Assembly (NCBI RefSeq): GCF_045106495.1
Contig: NZ_JBGCEQ010000019.1
Location: forward strand, 1 to 64,000
DNA length: 64,000 bases
Direction of reading: 5' to 3'
From: Roseobacter sp045106495
GTDB lineage: Bacteria > Pseudomonadota > Alphaproteobacteria > Rhodobacterales > Rhodobacteraceae
Shown: positions 36,307-44,871 of the stretch, in pieces
How the letters are laid out: each line of letters starts with the position of its first letter
How positions within the stretch are numbered: position 1 is the first letter of the stretch
Made by a program: the position numbers and the translations under genes
Notes under the pieces: generated by a model
Seen by the model: the letters and a program-made list of their open reading frames with translations, nothing else
Database searches by the model: none
What the model was told of the DNA's origin: nothing

Positions 36307-38604
36307 GTGAAATTGAATAAAACGGATCAAGCCGCGTCCTATCCGGTGACCATGATGCAAGCACCAGGCATTGCAGCAAGTGACGACGATGATCGGATCG
36401 ATCTGCGCACGCTATTCACCACGCTCTGGCGTGGCAAGTGGATCGTGATGATCACCACACTGATCGCGATTGTGCTTGGGGTGTTGGTTGTGTCGCAGAT
36501 GGAACCGACCTATCGCGCCTCTGCCAAAGTGATGTTCGACATTCAGCAAACCAATGTGGTGAATATTCAGGAAGTTCTGGTTGATCAGCAGTTTGATGCC
36601 AGCAAACTCGAAGATCAGATCGAAGTTTTGCGATCGACCAAGCTCATCGAAAGGGTGATCGAGGAATTGGCGCTGGATGAGGATCCGGAGTTCAATCCCA
36701 GTTTGCGTGTCCATGAGCCGACGATTCTGGAACGCATTGGCTTGAGTGTGGCGATGCCGCCGGAGTTGACCGATTTCGCCATGAACGTCGGGTTGATCGC
36801 GCCGCCGCCGCCCACGCCGGAAGCATCGGAGTTGGCACGGCAAGAACGCTTGCAAGTCATCAACAACGTGCTCGAAGGGATTGAACTGACCCCTGTTGGC
36901 CGCAGTCGCGTGATTGAAATATCTTTTGTATCGGATCACCCGCGCACGGCAGCCCGCGTCGTGAATACCATCGCTGAGCAATACATCGTGGATCAGCTCG
37001 AGGCCAAGCTGGAGGCCACGCGTGCAGCGACCTCCTGGTTAAGCGCCCGCGTTGACGAATTGCAGGAACGGGTCCAGTTGGCCGAAGACAAGGTTGAAGC
37101 GGCGCGTGTCGAGTTGTCTGATGAAACTGGGCAAACGCTGGCAGTTACCCGTCAACAGCTTGAAGCACTCAACGGGTCTCTGGCAAGCTTTCGGGCGGAG
37201 GCTTCCCGTCTTGCATCGCTTTATAATCGGTTGACATCCGCCGTGGAAGAAAACCGGGACCTGGGTGCGATATCCGAGTTCCGCGCGTCCAATTTGATAC
37301 AGACCTATCGGGAAGAACGAAATGAGCTGCTGGGTCAGAAAGTTGTTCTGGAAAGCTCGGTACGTGAAGGTCACCCCGCTCTTGTACGCCTGATGCAGCA
37401 GATTTCTGAGGTAGAGCGTAACATCAGTGATGAGGCACGTCGCATCGTTTCGGCAGCTGAACTTGATCTGCGTGGCGCTCAGGCGCAAGAGACATCACTG
37501 GAGAGTGAGGTTCGCCGGCTTGAGCAAAAAGCGCTGCAGCAGTCGCGCAATGAGGTGCAATTGCGGCAATTGGATCGTGAGGCAGAAGCCAGTCGCGTGC
37601 TTTATGAGAATTTTCTGGGGCGTTTACAGGAAACATCTGAGCAGGAAGACCTGCAGGAAGCGGATGCGCGCGTGCTGTCACCGGCAGAACAGCCTTTGTT
37701 GCCAGAAGGTCAGGCCAAGACCCGCGTTCTGATGCTTGCGACGATCTTGGGCGGAATCGTCGGGATCGGAATCGTGTTTCTGCTCGACAGGCTGAACAAC
37801 ACATTCCGCACACCAAACCAATTGGAAGACTTGAGCGGGGAGAATGTCCTTGGCGTTCTACCGGCCCTCGGCAACCGGACAAAACGCAGCGACATCATCA
37901 AACATCTGCGCGAAAAGCCGTCTTCTTCATTGGCGGAATCCATCCGCAATCTGCGCACAAGCATCCTGTTTTCCAACATCGACAAGACCCCAAAGGTAGT
38001 GATGTTCACGTCGTCGATCCCACGCGAAGGAAAATCCACATCGTCGATGCTGGTTGCAATGACCAGCCGCCAGATGGGAAAATCGGCCATCATCGTGGAC
38101 TGCGATTTACGCTTGCCTGTGCTTGCCCGTCTTTTGAATGCCGCAGACGGGAAGCCAGGGCTCATTTCTGTTCTGGAAGGTACGAGCCCTGTCAATGAGG
38201 CGATCTTCAAGGATCCTGACACAGGGCTGCATGTTCTCATGACGCGCAGTAGTCAGCGTGCCAGCAAGATCAATGCCGCCGATGCTTTGTCCTCCAAGAA
38301 GTTTCAGGATCTCATCCAAGAGCTGTCGAAGATTTACGACCTTGTCATTCTCGATACGCCACCAACGTTGGTCGTGACCGATGCACGCATCATTTCAAAG
38401 CTGGTGGATGCGGTAGTCTACGCCGTTCGGTGGGACTCCACGCCGCGCGGTGCGGTGATGGAAGGGTTGAAGGAGTTGAAGTCCATTGATGCCCCTATTG
38501 CCGGCGTTGTGATGACAATGATCAACGAAGACAAAGCGAGTCGTTATTCTTACGAAGGCTACAGTTACTACAAAGGCCAATATAAGGACTATTACGGCAG
38601 TTAG
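36307..38604 (+). CDS. Wzc/ExoP-type polysaccharide co-polymerase and BY-kinase
   Basis: This 765-residue protein has an N-terminal Wzz domain (IDLRTLFTTLWRGKWIVMIT) with a first membrane helix at about residues 43-62, a long periplasmic coiled-coil (about 230-460) and a second membrane helix near 475-495. A cytoplasmic tyrosine-kinase domain follows: Walker A SSIPREGKSTSSML (about 570-583), Walker A' IIVDCDLRLPVLARLL, Walker B LVILDTPP. A C-terminal tyrosine cluster (SRYSYEGYSYYKGQYKDYYG) is present for autophosphorylation. It controls chain length and export of EPS together with the Wza-type protein at 41496. GTG start at 36307 with a GAAAGGA ribosome-binding sequence. A cognate low-molecular-weight tyrosine phosphatase is absent. 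Confidence 0.95.
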   Translation: MKLNKTDQAASYPVTMMQAPGIAASDDDDRIDLRTLFTTLWRGKWIVMITTLIAIVLGVLVVSQMEPTYRASAKVMFDIQQTNVVNIQEVLVDQQFDASKLEDQIEVLRSTKLIERVIEELALDEDPEFNPSLRVHEPTILERIGLSVAMPPELTDFAMNVGLIAPPPPTPEASELARQERLQVINNVLEGIELTPVGRSRVIEISFVSDHPRTAARVVNTIAEQYIVDQLEAKLEATRAATSWLSARVDELQERVQLAEDKVEAARVELSDETGQTLAVTRQQLEALNGSLASFRAEASRLASLYNRLTSAVEENRDLGAISEFRASNLIQTYREERNELLGQKVVLESSVREGHPALVRLMQQISEVERNISDEARRIVSAAELDLRGAQAQETSLESEVRRLEQKALQQSRNEVQLRQLDREAEASRVLYENFLGRLQETSEQEDLQEADARVLSPAEQPLLPEGQAKTRVLMLATILGGIVGIGIVFLLDRLNNTFRTPNQLEDLSGENVLGVLPALGNRTKRSDIIKHLREKPSSSLAESIRNLRTSILFSNIDKTPKVVMFTSSIPREGKSTSSMLVAMTSRQMGKSAIIVDCDLRLPVLARLLNAADGKPGLISVLEGTSPVNEAIFKDPDTGLHVLMTRSSQRASKINAADALSSKKFQDLIQELSKIYDLVILDTPPTLVVTDARIISKLVDAVVYAVRWDSTPRGAVMEGLKELKSIDAPIAGVVMTMINEDKASRYSYEGYSYYKGQYKDYYGS

Positions 38605-38776
38605 AGGCTATTATTTCTCTAATTGGAGTTGTGTACCGGAGGGCTTGCTTACCGTAAGTTGAAATGCCCCGATAAACCCAATTTTTACTGGATCGACCAG
38701 AAATTTCCGTGTATTTTCAACGATAGTTTTGTTTAAGCGCAATTGAGCGCAGTCGGAAAAAAGTTGGGTTATTGAT

Positions 38777-39400
38777 ATGATGGTTAAACGTTTTCTAGCG
38801 GTCACGGCGACTGCGATTACAATGGCAGGCGCGGCGATTGCTGCTCCGGTTTCGTTCACTCTTGACGCCTTCGTGACGTCGAACTTCAATGCGTCTACAG
38901 GTCTGCAAGAAACTAATTTTGTAGACCCGGACAACCCGGCCGGCACATTGAGCTTGTCCTACGATACCGACGATGTCTTCTTCTCGTTCGTTTTTTTTGA
39001 TGGGTTGAATTTAAACCCAACGTCTTTTGACCTTAGCCTCACGCTTGGAGGCGTGTCGCAGACTTGGAGCCAACCGGAATTTCTTTTCGCTTTTGCAATC
39101 GCGGATGAAGCAACGGGAACTGAGCTTGAAGAGGCAGGGTTCTTTCTGGCCACCTCGGACGCAAGCGCATCGCTGGCTGATCCCAACATCATCGGCATCG
39201 CGCCTGACCTGTTCTCGTTCGGCGGTGAATTCATGCGCTTTGATGAGTTTGGTGCTGCGGTCGGCATTAACCTGGAAATCAGCAGCATTGAACCACTGGA
39301 CGATCTACCCACTCCTGTGCCAGTACCCGGTTCCTTGCCATTGCTGTTAACTGGCGCTTTTGCAGTTGTTGCATTGCGCAGAAGAAACAAAAAGTCCTGA
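38777..39400 (+). CDS. PEP-CTERM/VPLPA-CTERM-type secreted protein
   Basis: This 207-residue protein has a Sec signal peptide (MMVKRFLAVTATAITMAGAA...IAAPVSF) and a C-terminal sorting signal: PTPVPVPGSLPLLLTGAFAV, then VALRRRNKKS. That is a Val-Pro-x-Pro motif, a hydrophobic helix and an Arg-rich end, as in PEP-CTERM/VPLPA-CTERM proteins processed by exosortases. The middle part is Asp/Phe-rich with no recognised domain. PEP-CTERM proteins are often encoded beside EPS genes and are thought to be matrix-associated. No exosortase gene is recognised in this window, so processing would need one elsewhere. The next gene begins 4 bases after the stop. Confidence 0.82.
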   Translation: MMVKRFLAVTATAITMAGAAIAAPVSFTLDAFVTSNFNASTGLQETNFVDPDNPAGTLSLSYDTDDVFFSFVFFDGLNLNPTSFDLSLTLGGVSQTWSQPEFLFAFAIADEATGTELEEAGFFLATSDASASLADPNIIGIAPDLFSFGGEFMRFDEFGAAVGINLEISSIEPLDDLPTPVPVPGSLPLLLTGAFAVVALRRRNKKS

Positions 39401-39404
39401 CCGG

Positions 39405-40022
39405 ATGCGGGTTTTTTACGGGGCGCTCCTGATCCTGTCAGGGGCGTCTATTTTTTTGACACTCTCCAATGTGCCGGCGTTTGACGCCGATTTGCGCAAA
39501 CCAACCATTTTCGGCGATTGGCGGGTCGCGACAAATTCCGCAATGTACGACAAGGCGACTTATGCGTTTCAACGGGGCTATGGTTTTCTGGCAGCAGATG
39601 CGCTGGTTTCTTCGGAAACTGAAGCCGGCGATGAGATTGCCACAATTGAGATGGCTGAGAAGCGCGCGCGGGCTGCAGTAGATGCTTTGGAGGAATCTAT
39701 CGACTCTGACCCAGGCAACGCTCACGCCTGGGCATCGCTTGCCTGGGGGCATGCCCGTCTGGGTGCCGATGAGATTGCTTTGACATCACTCAGGAACTCG
39801 TGGGAATTGGCACCTTACAACAGAGTATTGGCTGCCACCCGGGTCAATCTCGTCAGCATAGTCACCACACCTGAACTGGCGAACATTCGTTTGTCGGAAC
39901 AGGATATCCAAGCCGTAAAGCGTGATTTTTCCACGCTGCGCCGCTTCGATCATGAAACATTTGAATTTTATACCGACGCGGCACCTTACCTAAAAGAGTT
40001 GGCTGGCATCAGGTCGGACTGA
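39405..40022 (+). CDS. TPR-like periplasmic or membrane-anchored protein
   Basis: This 205-residue protein begins with a hydrophobic signal or anchor segment (MRVFYGALLILSGASIFLTL). The rest is helical with a tetratricopeptide-like pattern: AVDALEESIDSDPGNAHAWA, then SLAWGHARLGADEIALTSLR and NSWELAPYNRVL. Such small TPR proteins often occur in EPS/PEP-CTERM loci, where they may scaffold the assembly machinery, but no specific family is recognised. The ATG at 39405 directly follows the CTERM gene stop, suggesting co-transcription. An upstream in-frame ATG at 39360 would lie inside that gene and is rejected. Its 3' end overlaps the convergent gene by 14 bases. Confidence 0.75.
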   Translation: MRVFYGALLILSGASIFLTLSNVPAFDADLRKPTIFGDWRVATNSAMYDKATYAFQRGYGFLAADALVSSETEAGDEIATIEMAEKRARAAVDALEESIDSDPGNAHAWASLAWGHARLGADEIALTSLRNSWELAPYNRVLAATRVNLVSIVTTPELANIRLSEQDIQAVKRDFSTLRRFDHETFEFYTDAAPYLKELAGIRSD

Positions 40023-40338
40023 CGTCTTCATCCTGAAAGGTGACGATGTCTTCCTGAAGCTGCTCGTTTTCCACGGGGACGCTTGGAATGACGCGAAGTA
40101 ACGCCACGAGTTGTCCACGACGGACGTTCAAAGACTGCTGCTGACTTCTAAAGACCGCCAGTTGGCGCGCGGGACCACCGGCGTCGATGAGTGTTTGAAG
40201 GTCAGAAATCTGTACTGAAATTTCATCAATGCGCATATTCAGAGACGCCACCAATTCTTCATTTGCCATGGCTGACGCAGGCACAGATGCCATCGTCAAC
40301 AAAGCTGCTGCCATTAAGCTCGTTCTTACTCTATTCAT
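40009..40338 (-). CDS. Small secreted protein, unknown function
   Basis: This 109-residue protein has a clear signal peptide (MNRVRTSLMAAALLTMASVP, cleavage likely at ASA-MA). The mature part is about 85 residues with a predicted coiled-coil (ELVASLNMRIDEISVQISDL, then QTLIDAGG) and an acidic tail. GGAG lies upstream of the ATG at 40338. No family is recognised. It lies downstream of the sugar transferase gene in the same direction and overlaps the end of the convergent TPR-like gene. The location in the EPS locus suggests a periplasmic accessory role, which is only an inference. Confidence 0.65.
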   Translation of the reverse strand: MNRVRTSLMAAALLTMASVPASAMANEELVASLNMRIDEISVQISDLQTLIDAGGPARQLAVFRSQQQSLNVRRGQLVALLRVIPSVPVENEQLQEDIVTFQDEDVSPT

Positions 40339-40425
40339 CGTTCAACTCCGTTGGCCTTGGCTTCAAAGTTATAGCTCAAAGATTGGTTCAAATTCAATTC
40401 CGTAGTCGTTCTATTGATCGTGGCG

Positions 40426-41148
40426 TTACTTTGCCCCGATCCCGCTCGTGACAACACCAATTGTGCGGTAGAGGATGTATAAATCCATGCGTCCACAACT
40501 GCGTTCCACGTAGAGATTGTCGTATTTGGTTTTTACTTTCGTCGCAGTCTCGTCTTCTACATATCCTTGTTCGACCTGAGCCAAGCCGGTTATTCCCGGT
40601 TTGACGCGATGGCGCTCAGAATACCCGTGAATTTTACCAGAGTAGTATTCAACATGGCTTGCCGCGTCAGGCCGTGGCCCAACCACGCTCATTTCACCGC
40701 GCAGGACATTTATGAGGTTGGGGATCTCATCCAGACGGGATCTCCGCAGCATACCCCCCAAAATCGTAATCCGTTCTTCTTCAAGCGCCACGTTTGGGTC
40801 GCGGCTTTCAATTTCTGAGGGCATCATCGTACGGAATTTCCACATGCGGAAAGGCTGTCCAAACTGACCAACGCGGAATTGCCTGAAAAATACGGGTCCT
40901 GGGTTCAGAAACGGGTTCACCACCCACAAGACCATCGCCATTAATGCGATCAGCGGTAGCGCTGAAACAGCGCACACCAAGTCCAGAACGAATCTGAAGG
41001 CACGGTATTTGAAAGACCAATTGGGGACGTCCTTTGTCAGCAAATCCTCAATTTGATAGGTGCTTGGGCACAGAACAGGGCTGCCGGAGCAAAACTCTGT
41101 GTAGTGGTCGATGTTAAAATATCGTCGCATTGCAAAGGAACCATCCAA
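40426..41148 (-). CDS. Undecaprenyl-phosphate sugar-1-phosphate transferase (ExoY/WcaJ type)
   Basis: This 240-residue bacterial sugar transferase starts EPS repeat-unit synthesis by moving a sugar-1-phosphate to undecaprenyl phosphate. Visible are the single membrane helix (FRFVLDLVCAVSALPLIALM) and the core GPVFFRQFRVGQFGQPFRMW followed by KFRTM. The conserved RRSRLDEIPNLINVLRGEMS with VVGPRPD and the final VKPGITGLAQVEQGYVED are also present. It is of the short ExoY type, without the extra N-terminal helices of WbaP. The ATG at 41130 is an alternative start. It diverges from the Wza-type gene across a 347-base control region. Confidence 0.92.
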   Translation of the reverse strand: MDGSFAMRRYFNIDHYTEFCSGSPVLCPSTYQIEDLLTKDVPNWSFKYRAFRFVLDLVCAVSALPLIALMAMVLWVVNPFLNPGPVFFRQFRVGQFGQPFRMWKFRTMMPSEIESRDPNVALEEERITILGGMLRRSRLDEIPNLINVLRGEMSVVGPRPDAASHVEYYSGKIHGYSERHRVKPGITGLAQVEQGYVEDETATKVKTKYDNLYVERSCGRMDLYILYRTIGVVTSGIGAK

Positions 41149-41495
41149 CTAAGAAAACACTCGATTACCGTTCATCAATAACTTTTCAAAGTTAGCATGG
41201 AGCGTGTCGCGGAAAAACGATAACTTATTATTTTTGCTCATAATTCTGTTATGTATGGGTAAAAACAACCACAGGGTATTTTCCCTTCAACCATGGCAAG
41301 AAAATGTTAACCACGCTGTGCAAAAAATACGCATCATCCTCTGCAGTTTGAGGTGCACTACCTGATTCTCACGCGTCAGGTTGCCTTCGATCTGTGGCAC
41401 GCATCCCACAAGCGGGATAAAGCAAATCTGTCGTAATTGCCTTGAACCCTGATGATGTGTTCATGTGGTCAAAAATATTCGAGCGAGTGGTTTCA
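41149..41495. other. Divergent promoter region between sugar transferase and wza-type genes
   Basis: 347 bases, A+T-rich in the middle (about 41180-41250). It includes the 14-bp motif AAAAACAACCACAG at 41261-41274. It should contain promoters for both directions. A GAGTGG ribosome-binding sequence for the downstream gene lies at about 41485-41490. Confidence 0.55.
41261..41274 (+). promoter_or_regulatory. 14-bp motif shared with the giant-gene leader
   Basis: AAAAACAACCACAG, identical to 16190-16203. It lies 221 bases upstream of the Wza-type gene start. A weaker variant occurs on the minus strand upstream of the flippase gene (55654-55669). Confidence 0.4.
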
Positions 41496-42650
41496 ATGCG
41501 ATATATAGCCGGACTAATGGCCACGGCCCTCTTGTTTGGGTGCGCTGGAAGTGGCCCCCGCACAGAAAGTATTTTTACCGACGAGCAAGCCGTTATTGCT
41601 GAGAGCGAACAGGATATACCCTTTGCCGTGGTTGCGATTAGTTCGCGTTCTGCAAAGGCGTCATCTGACTGGCTTGATCGCTCGCAATCCGCAAGTTTCA
41701 TCCCGGACACCGGATCTGCTCCCGTAGTGATTGGCCCCAGCGATATTTTGGAAGTCTCGATTGTATCGACCAGCGAAAGTGGCTTCATCGATCTGACAAA
41801 TTCGACCTTGTCGCCGATTTCCACAACTACATTGCCTTCTCAAGAGGTCGGGTCGGATGGCATGATCAGTGTGCCGCCGCTTGGTCGCGTCAGTGCCCAA
41901 GGCCAAACTGCGCAAGACTTTGAACAATTGCTAGAAAGCCGTCTCGGAGAGGTTCTTGTTGATCCTTCGGTGATCGTGCGCATTTCCGAACGTCGAAGCG
42001 CGCGGGTCTCCATCTTGGGTGCTGTTGTCAACCCGGGCACATTTTCGCTTAACCAGAACAACATGTTCTTGGTTGAAGTGTTGGCTGAAGCGGGCGGCCC
42101 TGATGGTCGTTCCGAAGATTTGGAAATTTCGTTGAGCCGCCAAGGTGTTACAGGCCGAGCCACATTGAATCGGGTGTACGAAAACCCAAGTCTGAACATT
42201 CATATGCGTGCGGGAGATGTCATTTCGGTTGAGCCTCCAAACCGCCGTTTGACCGTTTTAGGCGCCGGTGGTGTGAACAATACAATTACATACGACCAGC
42301 CCGTTATCAGTCTCGCGGAAGCACTCAGCCGTGCGGGCGGGCTTCTCAACCGTCGCGCCGACAAAAAGGGCGTATTTGTATACCGTGAGATATCGTCTGC
42401 CGCCGCAGCAGATCTGGGTATTGATGTCACTGTTTTTGGGTCCGGCCCAGTGCCGGCGATATTCAATATCGATCTATCGAAGCCGCAAGCCTTGTTCGCT
42501 GCTAAAGAATTCAAAATGGGAAGAAATGACCTGATCTATATATCCGACAGTGTGAACGAGGAAATCTCGGCAGTGTTTGGGGTCTTGACGAACTTCACAC
42601 CAACGCCAGCGGAATATGTCAGGGATGCAACGATCGGTACGTCAAACTAA
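41496..42650 (+). CDS. Wza-type polysaccharide export outer-membrane lipoprotein
   Basis: This 384-residue protein has a lipoprotein signal (MRYIAGLMATALLFGCAGSG; lipobox LLFG-C), which fixes the start at 41496 in preference to an open frame from 41442. It contains a Poly_export domain (PVVIGPSDILEVSIVSTSES, then GSDGMISVPPLGRVSAQG) followed by SLBB domains (ARVSILGAVVNPGTFSLNQN, then FLVEVLAEAGG, and RRLTVLGAGGVNN...SLAEALSRAGGL). It forms the outer-membrane channel for EPS, working with the Wzc-like co-polymerase. It stands as a single transcription unit, ending at a strong terminator. Confidence 0.93.
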   Translation: MRYIAGLMATALLFGCAGSGPRTESIFTDEQAVIAESEQDIPFAVVAISSRSAKASSDWLDRSQSASFIPDTGSAPVVIGPSDILEVSIVSTSESGFIDLTNSTLSPISTTTLPSQEVGSDGMISVPPLGRVSAQGQTAQDFEQLLESRLGEVLVDPSVIVRISERRSARVSILGAVVNPGTFSLNQNNMFLVEVLAEAGGPDGRSEDLEISLSRQGVTGRATLNRVYENPSLNIHMRAGDVISVEPPNRRLTVLGAGGVNNTITYDQPVISLAEALSRAGGLLNRRADKKGVFVYREISSAAAADLGIDVTVFGSGPVPAIFNIDLSKPQALFAAKEFKMGRNDLIYISDSVNEEISAVFGVLTNFTPTPAEYVRDATIGTSN

Positions 42651-42675
42651 TTGTTGAACTGCCCGATTTAAAAAA

Positions 42676-42716
42676 GAAAACGCCCCAAAACCGGGTTTTG
42701 GTTTTGGGGCGTTTTC
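42676..42716. terminator. Strong bidirectional terminator
   Basis: GAAAACGCCCCAAAACC (42676-42692) pairs perfectly with GGTTTTGGGGCGTTTTC (42700-42716), a 17-bp stem with a 7-base loop and T- or A-tracts on both sides. It serves the convergent wza-type gene and the long minus-strand EPS operon ending with fcl. Confidence 0.93.
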
Positions 42717-42764
42717 TGACTTGGCGGCGATGCTATAAGATCAATTATTTCACTGAAGTCGTTA

Positions 42765-43724
42765 TTATGATTGCCGGAGCGCGCGCTCGCTTTGATCCAG
42801 AAACCAAGCATAAGTTTCTTGGATGCCATCCTCAAGATCAATTGTCGCCTGCCACCCCATGCGCGAAAGGCGGCTTACATCCATCAGTTTGCGCGGGGTC
42901 CCGTCCGGCTTGGTCGCGTCAAATACAATGTCGCCCTGGAAACCGGTGGTGCGCGCAATTGTTTCAGCCAAGTCATGGATCGATACGTCGGTGCCGGAGC
43001 CCACATTGATATGGCTCATCATTGGATCTGTTTCTCGGTCGTAGGTTGCTTTGTCGAGCTCCATGACGAACAAAGTTGCATCTGCCATATCGTCTACATG
43101 AAGGAACTCCCGCCGCGGTGTGCCGGAACCCCAGACAGATACAGTATTTGCGCCTGATTGAGTCGCTTGGTGAAATCGGCGGATCAATGCAGGCAGAACG
43201 TGGCTGTTTTCCGGATGAAAATTATCCCCGGGCCCGTACAGGTTGGTTGGCATCACCGAGCGGTAATCAACCCCATACTGACGATTGTAGCTTTCACAAA
43301 GCTTGATCCCTGCAATCTTAGCGATCGCATAGGGCTCATTCGTAGATTCCAGAGGTCCCGTCAGCAGTGCATCCTCCCGCATCGGTTGGTCGGCCAACTT
43401 TGGATAAATGCAGGATGACCCTAAAAACAGCAGGTTCTGAACGCCAGCCTCGAAGGCCTGATGGATGACATTCGATTCTATCATGATGTTTTCGTAGATA
43501 AATTCGGCAGGGTATGTGTTATTGGCGTGGATACCACCAACCTTGGCCGCAGCCAGGATAACAGTGTCGGGTTTTTCAATTTGCATGAAACTCCGCACGG
43601 CGGCCTGCTGGGTGAGATCGAGTTCTGCATGGGTGCGCGTCAGTGTCTCAACACCCTGTACCTGCAGTTTTCGCAGGATGGCGCTGCCCACCATGCCCCG
43701 ATGTCCTGCAACGTAAGTGCTCAT
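42765..43724 (-). CDS. fcl: GDP-L-fucose synthase
   Basis: This 319-residue SDR-family bifunctional epimerase/reductase converts GDP-4-keto-6-deoxy-D-mannose to GDP-L-fucose with NADPH. The N-terminal nucleotide-binding motif is AGHRGMVGSAI. Catalytic elements are LGSSCIYPKLADQPMRED, NEPYAIAKIAGIKLCESYN (Tyr-x-x-x-Lys) and YRSVMPTNLYGPGDNFHPEN, followed by ALIRRFH. All are characteristic of WcaG/Fcl. It is the last gene of the minus-strand EPS operon, 10 bases after gmd, and ends shortly before the strong terminator at 42716. Confidence 0.95.
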   Translation of the reverse strand: MSTYVAGHRGMVGSAILRKLQVQGVETLTRTHAELDLTQQAAVRSFMQIEKPDTVILAAAKVGGIHANNTYPAEFIYENIMIESNVIHQAFEAGVQNLLFLGSSCIYPKLADQPMREDALLTGPLESTNEPYAIAKIAGIKLCESYNRQYGVDYRSVMPTNLYGPGDNFHPENSHVLPALIRRFHQATQSGANTVSVWGSGTPRREFLHVDDMADATLFVMELDKATYDRETDPMMSHINVGSGTDVSIHDLAETIARTTGFQGDIVFDATKPDGTPRKLMDVSRLSRMGWQATIDLEDGIQETYAWFLDQSERALRQS

Positions 43725-43734
43725 GATATGATCC

Positions 43735-44856
43735 TCAGCTTTCCAAAGAAACGGGCAGATCGAGACCGTGTTCTTTTAGCAGCGCAACCCTTTTTGCGGA
43801 CTTGAGGTCTTCGTCCACCATTTCCGCACACATCTCACGCGCTGTGATCTCAGGCTCCCAACCCAGCAGGTTTTTGGCTTTGGACGGGTCACCCAGCAGA
43901 GTTTCGACCTCTGCGGGCCGAAAGTACCTTGCGTCAATGCGGACGATGACATCGCCTTTTTTAACACCAGGTGATTTGACTCCGGCGATGGCATCGACAA
44001 TGCCTTTTTCTTCCAGTCCGGTCCCTTCGAAACGCAAGGTGATCCCAAGGTCCTGAGCGGCCCATGTGATGAAGTCGCGCACCGAATACTGTTTGCCGGT
44101 CGCGATCACGAAGTCCTCTGCTGTGTCTTGTTGCAGCATCATCCACTGCATACGCACGTAGTCTTTGGCGTGCCCCCAGTCGCGCAACGCGTCGATGTTA
44201 CCCATGTAGAGACAGTCTTCCAATCCTTGTGCAATATGGGTCAGCCCACGTGTGATTTTTCGGGTAACAAAGGTCTCGCCGCGGCGTGGACTTTCGTGAT
44301 TGAACAAAATGCCATTGCAGGCATACATCCCGTAAGCCTCGCGGTAGTTGACCGTGATCCAATAGGCATACATCTTGGCCACCGCATAGGGGCTGCGCGG
44401 ATGGAAGGGCGTGGTCTCGGTCTGCGGGACCTCTTGCACCAGCCCGTAAAGCTCGGAGGTGGAAGCCTGATAAAACCGCGTGCTGCGCTCCATACCCAAA
44501 AACCGGATGGCCTCTAGCAGACGCAAGGTGCCGGTTGCATCCACGTCGGCCGTGTATTCTGGCGCTTCAAAACTCACCGCTACATGCGATTGAGCCCCGA
44601 GGTTATACACTTCATCGGGTCGCACCTGTTCCAGAATGCGCGTCATGTTGGAGCTGTCCGTCAGGTCGCCATAATGCAGTTTCAGCTGCGGATTACTTTC
44701 ATGCGGGTCTTGATAAATGTGATCTATCCGTTGGGTATTGAACGAGGACGCACGACGTTTGATGCCGTGGACATCGTAGCCTTTTTCCAACAGGAGTTCC
44801 GCAAGGTATGAACCGTCTTGGCCGGTGATCCCGGTGATAAGTGCCGTCTTACTCAT
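43735..44856 (-). CDS. gmd: GDP-mannose 4,6-dehydratase
   Basis: This 373-residue SDR enzyme makes GDP-4-keto-6-deoxy-mannose, the substrate of the adjacent fcl product. Motifs: GITGQDGSYLAELLLEKGY (nucleotide binding), HYGDLTDSSNM, YQASTSELYG with the downstream SPYAVAKMYAYWITVNYREA, GILFNHESPRRGETFVTRKI and MGNIDALRDWGHAKDYVRMQ. These are diagnostic for Gmd. The length matches the family (about 345-375). With fcl it provides GDP-L-fucose, pointing to fucose (or a related 6-deoxyhexose) in the EPS. It starts 15 bases after the preceding glycosyltransferase gene. Confidence 0.96.
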   Translation of the reverse strand: MSKTALITGITGQDGSYLAELLLEKGYDVHGIKRRASSFNTQRIDHIYQDPHESNPQLKLHYGDLTDSSNMTRILEQVRPDEVYNLGAQSHVAVSFEAPEYTADVDATGTLRLLEAIRFLGMERSTRFYQASTSELYGLVQEVPQTETTPFHPRSPYAVAKMYAYWITVNYREAYGMYACNGILFNHESPRRGETFVTRKITRGLTHIAQGLEDCLYMGNIDALRDWGHAKDYVRMQWMMLQQDTAEDFVIATGKQYSVRDFITWAAQDLGITLRFEGTGLEEKGIVDAIAGVKSPGVKKGDVIVRIDARYFRPAEVETLLGDPSKAKNLLGWEPEITAREMCAEMVDEDLKSAKRVALLKEHGLDLPVSLES

Positions 44857-44871
44857 TCGAATACTCGCTTT

